Origin: Amycolatopsis thailandensis
GTDB lineage: Bacteria > Actinomycetota > Actinomycetes > Mycobacteriales > Pseudonocardiaceae
Length of the DNA stretch: 64,000 nucleotides
Direction: 5' to 3'
Assembly: GCF_002234405.1 (NCBI RefSeq)
Contig: NZ_NMQT01000117.1
Location: 1-64,000, forward strand
In this document: one piece after another, positions 59,199 to 64,000 of the stretch
How positions within the stretch are numbered: position 1 is the first letter of the stretch
Layout: every line of letters begins with the position of its first letter
Position numbers and translations under genes: made by a program
The notes under the pieces: model-generated
The model's input: the letters and a program-made list of their open reading frames with translations, nothing else
What the model was told of the DNA's origin: nothing
Database searches by the model: none

Positions 59199-62100
59199 AT
59201 GTCGAACGCGGACACACCCGCCGTCACCGGCGGGAATACCGCCACACCCATCGCAGGCCAGCTGGCCGAACTGCCGCCCCGGATCCGGGTGCACGCGCTG
59301 GCGAAGCTCCTGGGATCCAACAGCCGTGAACTGATGGCCAAGCTCGGTGAGCTCGGCGAGACCGTCCGCAGCGCGCAGTCCAGCGTCACCCGGGATGTGG
59401 CCCTCAAGCTCGCCGAAGCCCTCACCAGCGGAGACGAGCCCGAAGCCGTCGAGACCGCTGAAGCGGCCCCGGCGGCCGAAGCGCCTGTCGTCGAGACCCC
59501 GAAGGCCGCCGAGCCCGAGGTCGAGGCCGAGCCGAAACCTCAGCCCGAGCCGGAGCCCGCTCCGCAGGTGGAAGCGCCTTCGCGGCGTGTCCCGCCCGCG
59601 CTGGCCGCCCCGGTGACCCCGGAGCCGCCGCAGGCGACGACCAGGCCCGCGAAGGCCGCCGTGCACGTCCCGGTGTTCGCCGCGCCGTCGCCGGTGTTCC
59701 TGCCGCCGGAGCCCGTCGCGGCGAAGCCGGTCCGCAAGCCGGAGCCGGCCTTCACCCCGACCGAAGAGACCGCCTCGGAAGAGGACGAGACGCAGACCGA
59801 GCAGGGCGAGGGCCACGGCACCGACGACGACGGTGACGACGCCAACGGCCGTCGCCGCCGTCGTCGCGGACGCCGTGGTCGCGGCCGGGGCAAGGGCGGC
59901 GACGAGAACTCGGCCGAGTCCGAGAACGAAGACGAGCAGCCCGAAGAGCCGCGAGCCCCGCGCGGCCGTCAGCAGCGCGCGAAGGACAAGGACGCCGAAG
60001 AGGCCGAGACCGAGTCCACCGAAGAGGCGTCCGCCGCGTCTGACTCAGCGGAGTCCGATTCGGACAATGATGCTGATTCGGACAACGGCAGCAAGCGCCG
60101 CCGACGCCGTCGCCGCCGCAAGGGCGGGGACGACGACAGCGCCGAGTCCACCAGCGACGACCCGCCCAACACGGTCACCCACGTGCGGCAGGCCAAGGCC
60201 GCCGAGACCGAGCGTCCCGCGCGGGACGAGGTCCGCAGCGTGCGCGGCTCGACCAGGCTCGAAGCCAAGCGCCAGCGCCGCCGTGACGGCCGCGAGGCGG
60301 GCCGCCGCCGCGCGCCGATCCTGTCCGAGGCCGAGTTCCTCGCCCGCCGCGAGTCGGTCGAGCGCACCATGGTCGTCGCCGAAAAGGGCGAGTCGACGCA
60401 GATCGGCGTGCTCGAGGACGGCGTCCTGTGCGAGCACTTCGTGACCTCGTCGGGCACCGGTTCGATCGTCGGCAACGTGTACCTCGGCCGCGTGCAGAAC
60501 GTGCTGCCGTCGATGGAGGCCGCCTTCATCGACATCGGCCGCGGCCGCAACGCCGTGCTCTACGCCGGTGAGGTCGACTGGGACGCCGCCGGTCTCGAGG
60601 GCAAGGCCCGCAAGATCGAGCAGGCGCTCTCCACCGGCGACTCCGTGCTGGTCCAGGTCACCAAGGACCCGGTCGGGCACAAGGGCGCCCGGCTGACCAC
60701 GCAGATCTCGCTGCCGGGCCGCTTCCTGGTCTACGTGCCCGCGGGTGGCGCCACCGGTATCTCCCGGAAGCTCCCGGAGAACGAGCGCCGCCGCCTGAAG
60801 GACATCCTCAAGCGCATCGTCCCCGAGGACGCCGGTGTGATCATCCGCACCGCGTCCGAAGGCATCAGCGAAGAGGAGCTGGACCGGGACGTCCGCCGCC
60901 TCAAGGCGCAGTGGGACGTCATCAAGGAGAAGGCCGAAGCCGGCAACGGCGGCAAGAAGAACAGCGCCCCGGTCATGCTCTACGAAGAGCCGGACCTGCT
61001 GGTCAAGGTCGTGCGCGACCTGTTCACCGAGGACTTCGCCAAGCTGGAGATCCAGGGCGACAAGGCCTGGGACACCATCTACAACTACGTGCAGCACGTG
61101 GCGCCGGACCTGGCGGACCGGGTCAAGCGGTACACGGGCACCGGTTCGGCCTTCGCCGACCACCGGATCGACGAGCAGATCACCAAGGCGCTGGACCGCA
61201 AGGTCTGGCTGCCCTCGGGTGGCTACCTGGTCATCGACCGCACCGAAGCGATGACGGTCATCGACGTCAACACCGGCAAGTTCACCGGATCGGGTGGCAA
61301 CCTCGAAGAGACGGTGACCAGGAACAACCTGGAGTCGGCGGAGGAGATCGTCCGCCAGCTCCGGCTCCGGGACATCGGCGGCATCATCGTCATCGACTTC
61401 ATCGACATGGTGCTCGAATCCAACCGTGAGCTGGTGTTGCGGCGGCTGACCGAATGTCTCGGCCGTGACCGCACCCGCCACCAGGTCGCCGAGGTCACCT
61501 CGCTCGGCCTGGTGCAGATGACCCGCAAGAAGATCGGCACCGGGCTGCTCGAGGCGTTCTCGACGCCGTGTGAGCACTGCAAGGGCCGCGGCGTGGTCGT
61601 CTCGACCGAGCCGCAGCGCACCGGTGGCGGCGGCAACGGCCACAACCACGGCGGTGGTGGCAACGGCGGCAAGGAGCAGCAGCAGGGCTCCCGCCGGTCC
61701 CGCGGCCGTGGCAAGGGCGAGGAGCAGAGCCAGAACGAGCCCGCGGCGGCCAAGGCCGAGGTGCCGCAGGCGTCCGGTCAGCGTGAGTCGGTGGTTTCGG
61801 CGGTCCAGGCCGTGGCCAACGCCACGAAGGCGGCCAAGGGCGAGCACTCGCACGAGGTCACCGAGAACGTCGAGGGCGCCGCGCTCAACGGGCACGCCCA
61901 GCAGCCCGCTGAGCCGGTGAAGGACGCTCCGCAGACCGTCGCCGAGGCGACCGTCGAACAGGCCGCCGAGGCGGCCGCTGAGCCGGTTTCGGAGCAGGTC
62001 GCCGAGGCGCCCGCGACCGAGATCGCCGGTGAACCGGTGACGACTTCGGACGACGAGGCTCCGGCCGCGCGCGAAGAAGAGATCGCCGTCGTCGGGGAAA

Positions 62101-62315
62101 CGGGCCCGGAGCCGGAAGCTCCCGAGGTTCCGGTGACTCCTGAGGCCGTTGTGACGGAAGAGGTTTCCGAACCCGAGGTCCCGGCGGCTCAGGAAGAGAA
62201 CGAGCCCGAGGTGGACGTCCCGGCTCCGGCCGTGCGGTCCACCACCCGCCGTCGTCCGCGACGGGCGGCCTCGCGGCCGGCCGGTCCGCCGGTCGAGGCG
62301 TCGGAAAAGAGTTAG
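59199..62315 (+). CDS. rne: Ribonuclease E/G with IF2-like N-terminal domain
   Basis: A 1038-residue endoribonuclease of RNA decay and rRNA processing. Residues 25-75 (IRVHALAKLLGSNSRELMAKLGELGE) resemble the IF2 N-terminal domain. An acidic, Pro-rich linker with two Arg-rich blocks (GRRRRRRGRRGRGRGKGG) reaches to about 380. The S1 domain is at about 400-460. The catalytic acids lie in AMTVIDVNTGKF (about 688) and GGIIVIDFIDM (about 728), and the zinc link in CEHCKGRG (about 791). The last 240 residues are acidic and disordered. It starts at ATG 59199 with GGAGGAG. Confidence 0.95.
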   Translation: MSNADTPAVTGGNTATPIAGQLAELPPRIRVHALAKLLGSNSRELMAKLGELGETVRSAQSSVTRDVALKLAEALTSGDEPEAVETAEAAPAAEAPVVETPKAAEPEVEAEPKPQPEPEPAPQVEAPSRRVPPALAAPVTPEPPQATTRPAKAAVHVPVFAAPSPVFLPPEPVAAKPVRKPEPAFTPTEETASEEDETQTEQGEGHGTDDDGDDANGRRRRRRGRRGRGRGKGGDENSAESENEDEQPEEPRAPRGRQQRAKDKDAEEAETESTEEASAASDSAESDSDNDADSDNGSKRRRRRRRRKGGDDDSAESTSDDPPNTVTHVRQAKAAETERPARDEVRSVRGSTRLEAKRQRRRDGREAGRRRAPILSEAEFLARRESVERTMVVAEKGESTQIGVLEDGVLCEHFVTSSGTGSIVGNVYLGRVQNVLPSMEAAFIDIGRGRNAVLYAGEVDWDAAGLEGKARKIEQALSTGDSVLVQVTKDPVGHKGARLTTQISLPGRFLVYVPAGGATGISRKLPENERRRLKDILKRIVPEDAGVIIRTASEGISEEELDRDVRRLKAQWDVIKEKAEAGNGGKKNSAPVMLYEEPDLLVKVVRDLFTEDFAKLEIQGDKAWDTIYNYVQHVAPDLADRVKRYTGTGSAFADHRIDEQITKALDRKVWLPSGGYLVIDRTEAMTVIDVNTGKFTGSGGNLEETVTRNNLESAEEIVRQLRLRDIGGIIVIDFIDMVLESNRELVLRRLTECLGRDRTRHQVAEVTSLGLVQMTRKKIGTGLLEAFSTPCEHCKGRGVVVSTEPQRTGGGGNGHNHGGGGNGGKEQQQGSRRSRGRGKGEEQSQNEPAAAKAEVPQASGQRESVVSAVQAVANATKAAKGEHSHEVTENVEGAALNGHAQQPAEPVKDAPQTVAEATVEQAAEAAAEPVSEQVAEAPATEIAGEPVTTSDDEAPAAREEEIAVVGETGPEPEAPEVPVTPEAVVTEEVSEPEVPAAQEENEPEVDVPAPAVRSTTRRRPRRAASRPAGPPVEASEKS

Positions 62316-62322
62316 TGAACGC

Positions 62323-62362
62323 CGTGGGGCACCCCGGTGTGATCGCATCGGGGAGCCCCACG
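62323..62362 (+). terminator. rne terminator
   Basis: A stem CGTGGGGCACCCCG pairs with CGGGGAGCCCCACG around a 12-nt loop, beginning 8 nt after the rne stop. There is no T-run. It separates rne from the ribosomal protein operon. Confidence 0.7.
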
Positions 62363-62367
62363 TAACC

Positions 62368-62373
62368 TATAGA
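62368..62373 (+). promoter_or_regulatory. Candidate -10 of the rplU-rpmA operon
   Basis: TATAGA lies directly after the rne terminator and gives a leader of about 105 nt before rplU. The leader could fold, as L21 leaders do in some bacteria, but no defined motif was recognised. Confidence 0.45.
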
Positions 62374-62484
62374 ACGGCCCGCCACCTAGCGGCGGGCACC
62401 TTGCGCAGAACCTGGACCACCGAGACTTCCCGGTGGGCCGGTCACGCAAGCCCCCACCCGTTGTCGAGTAAGCAGGAGACTTCC

Positions 62485-62799
62485 GTGTCGGCGTACGCGA
62501 TCGTCAAGACTGGCGGCAAGCAGTACAAGGTGGCCGTCGGCGACGTCGTCGAGGTCGAGAAGCTCGAAGGCGAGCCGGGTACCGAGCACACCTTCCCCGC
62601 GGTCCTTTTTGTGGATGGTGGCGACGTCACCACGGACGCCGACGCGCTGGCGAAGGTCTCGGTCACCGGCAAGGTCGTCGAGCAGACCAAGGGTCCGAAG
62701 ATCCGGATCCACAAGTTCAAGAACAAGACCGGCTACCACAAGCGCCAGGGTCACCGGCAGAAGCTGACCCGCGTCGAGGTCACCGGCATCTCCAAGTAG
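62485..62799 (+). CDS. rplU: 50S ribosomal protein L21
   Basis: A 104-residue large-subunit protein that binds 23S rRNA. AIVKTGGKQYKVAVGD at the start and the end block HKFKNKTGYHKRQGHRQKLT are diagnostic. It starts at GTG 62485 with CAGGAGA upstream. It is co-transcribed with rpmA 38 nt downstream. Confidence 0.97.
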   Translation: MSAYAIVKTGGKQYKVAVGDVVEVEKLEGEPGTEHTFPAVLFVDGGDVTTDADALAKVSVTGKVVEQTKGPKIRIHKFKNKTGYHKRQGHRQKLTRVEVTGISK

Positions 62800-62837
62800 G
62801 ACTTTCTCCGGATCTTCGTCAGAAAGAGGATTGAGCC

Positions 62838-63095
62838 ATGGCTCACAAGAAGGGCGCGTCCAGCTCCCGCAACGGTCGCGATTCGAACGCGCAGCGACTG
62901 GGCGTCAAGCGTTACGGCGGCCAGGAAGTCAACGCGGGCGAGATCCTGATCCGCCAGCGTGGCACCAAGTTCCACCCCGGCGTGAACGTCGGCCGTGGCG
63001 GCGACGACACGCTGTTCGCGCTGGCCGCCGGTGCGGTCCAGTTCGGCGAGAAGCGTGGCCGCAAGACGGTCAACATCGTGCCGTCCGAAGCCTGA
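62838..63095 (+). CDS. rpmA: 50S ribosomal protein L27
   Basis: An 85-residue protein at the peptidyl-transferase centre. MAHKKGASSSRNGRDSNAQR is the typical N-terminal tail, which reaches the tRNA CCA ends and has no cleavable extension. It starts at ATG 62838 with AAAGGATTGA. A terminator follows. Confidence 0.97.
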   Translation: MAHKKGASSSRNGRDSNAQRLGVKRYGGQEVNAGEILIRQRGTKFHPGVNVGRGGDDTLFALAAGAVQFGEKRGRKTVNIVPSEA

Positions 63096-63121
63096 ATTTC
63101 GGCTTCGAGTTAGAACCTCTG

Positions 63122-63171
63122 ACGAGGGGTGGGGCCGGAATATCCGGGCCCACCCCTCGTTTGTTTTGTTT
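63122..63171 (+). terminator. rplU-rpmA intrinsic terminator with T-run
   Basis: A 12-bp stem ACGAGGGGTGGG with complement, with an inner GC stem, is followed by TTTGTTTTGTTT. This is the only hairpin in the window with a proper T-tract, and contrasts with the long palindromes. It lies 34 nt before obgE, so obgE may depend on read-through or an internal promoter. Confidence 0.85.
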
Positions 63172-63204
63172 GTATCCCTTCTCGCGAGTGAATAGAGGCA
63201 AGTC

Positions 63205-64000
63205 ATGGCGTCCCGTTTCGTGGACCGTGCGGTGATCCACCTGACCGCCGGTGACGGTGGGAACGGCTGCGCCTCGGTGCACCGAGAGAAGTTCAAGCCG
63301 CTCGGCGGCCCGGACGGCGGCAACGGCGGCAACGGCGGCGACGTCCTGCTGATCGTCGACCCCAACGTGCACACGCTGCTCGACTTCCACTTCCGCCCCC
63401 ACGCCCGCGCCGGCAACGGCAAGATGGGCCAGGGCGGCAACCGCGCCGGAGCGGCGGGCGACACGCTGGAGATGCGCGTCCCGTCCGGCACCGTGGTGAT
63501 GACGGAGGACGGCGAGATCCTGGCCGACCTGGTCGGCACCGGTGCCACCTTCATCGCCGCACAAGGCGGCCGGGGTGGCCTCGGCAACGCGTCGCTGGCC
63601 TCCAACACGCGCAAGGCGCCCGGATTCGCGCTGCTGGGTGAGCCGGGGGAGAGCCGGAACCTCGTTCTGGAGCTGCGTTCGGTCGCCGACGTCGGCCTCC
63701 TCGGCTTCCCATCCGCGGGCAAGTCTTCGCTGATCTCCGTGCTGTCCGCGGCCAAGCCGAAGATCGCCGACTACCCGTTCACCACCCTGGTGCCGAACCT
63801 CGGTGTGATCACCGCCGGGTCGACCGTCTTCACCATGGCCGACGTGCCGGGCCTGATCCCCGGCGCCAGCGAGGGCAAGGGCCTCGGCCTCGACTTCCTG
63901 CGCCACATCGAACGGTGCGCGGTGCTGGTGCACGTCATCGACTGCGCCACCTTCGAGCCCGGACGCGACCCACTGTCCGATATGGACGCTCTCGAAGAGG
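63205..64000 (+). CDS. obgE: GTPase ObgE, 5' part
   Basis: The first 265 codons of a ribosome-assembly GTPase; the window ends inside it. The Gly-rich Obg domain (residues 1-155: GPDGGNGGNGGDV, GKMGQGGNRAGAAG, GGRGGLGNAS) is complete. The G domain begins with GFPSAGKSSLIS (G1), ADYPFTTLVPNLGV (G2) and DVPGLIPGASEG (G3). It starts at ATG 63205 with AGAGG ahead. It follows rpmA in the usual rplU-rpmA-obgE order. Confidence 0.95.
   Translation, partial: MASRFVDRAVIHLTAGDGGNGCASVHREKFKPLGGPDGGNGGNGGDVLLIVDPNVHTLLDFHFRPHARAGNGKMGQGGNRAGAAGDTLEMRVPSGTVVMTEDGEILADLVGTGATFIAAQGGRGGLGNASLASNTRKAPGFALLGEPGESRNLVLELRSVADVGLLGFPSAGKSSLISVLSAAKPKIADYPFTTLVPNLGVITAGSTVFTMADVPGLIPGASEGKGLGLDFLRHIERCAVLVHVIDCATFEPGRDPLSDMDALEE

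Overview
The window is high-GC DNA (roughly 70%, strong G/C preference at third codon positions, frequent GTG starts, several apparently leaderless genes) from an actinomycete. The gene order tig-clpP1-clpP2-clpX and valS-folC-DUF4233 membrane gene-ndk ... rne-rplU-rpmA-obgE is typical of Actinobacteria. An imine-reductase-like gene and a 2Fe-2S reductase fused to a membrane desaturase fit a Pseudonocardiaceae genome such as Amycolatopsis. That genus is an inference, not a demonstrated identity.

Layout. 1-4.9 kb: M48 metalloprotease, aldo/keto reductase + MFS exporter, and a divergent MarR regulator. 4.97-7.7 kb: amidohydrolase, DUF2127 membrane protein, PP2C phosphatase. 7.7-15.4 kb: a glycosyltransferase block (GT39, GT2-GtrA, GT39) with a histidine kinase and a small secreted protein. 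Four arrays of 11-bp-spaced TGTG/CACA repeats sit at its promoters, and no response regulator gene is present. 15.5-17.6 kb: desaturase-ferredoxin reductase fusion. 18-22.4 kb: trigger factor and Clp protease genes. 22.5-38.6 kb: accessory genes. These include a MEDS-ATPase regulator, a Tat esterase, a TetR regulator beside a carotenoid oxygenase with twin operators, fdhD beside an oxalate/formate-type transporter with its 42-residue partner, an LCP protein, secreted repeat proteins, and a YdeP-like molybdoenzyme. 38.6-48.9 kb: valS, an SGNH lipase, folC, DUF4233, PhoD phosphatase, imine reductase with HxlR regulator, and ndk. 48.9-58.7 kb: a large secreted glycosidase-phosphoesterase, M14 carboxypeptidase, ABC exporter and subtilase. 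59.2-64 kb: rne, rplU, rpmA and obgE (cut by the window end).

The most unusual content is non-coding. Gene ends, mostly between convergent genes, carry long near-perfect palindromes (arms 15-27 bp) that fall into several sequence families, with copies scattered over the window. They probably act as two-way terminators, but the repeated sequences suggest a spreading element. Separately, a 160-bp MITE-like element with 21-bp terminal repeats sits exactly at what appear to have been overlapping stop codons of two convergent genes. The TA target duplication leaves both stops intact.

The housekeeping genes work in protein folding and turnover (Tig, ClpXP), charging of tRNA-Val, folate metabolism, nucleotide balance, RNA decay and ribosome assembly. 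The accessory genes centre on the cell envelope: glycosyl transfer, LCP ligase, secreted hydrolases and membrane transport.
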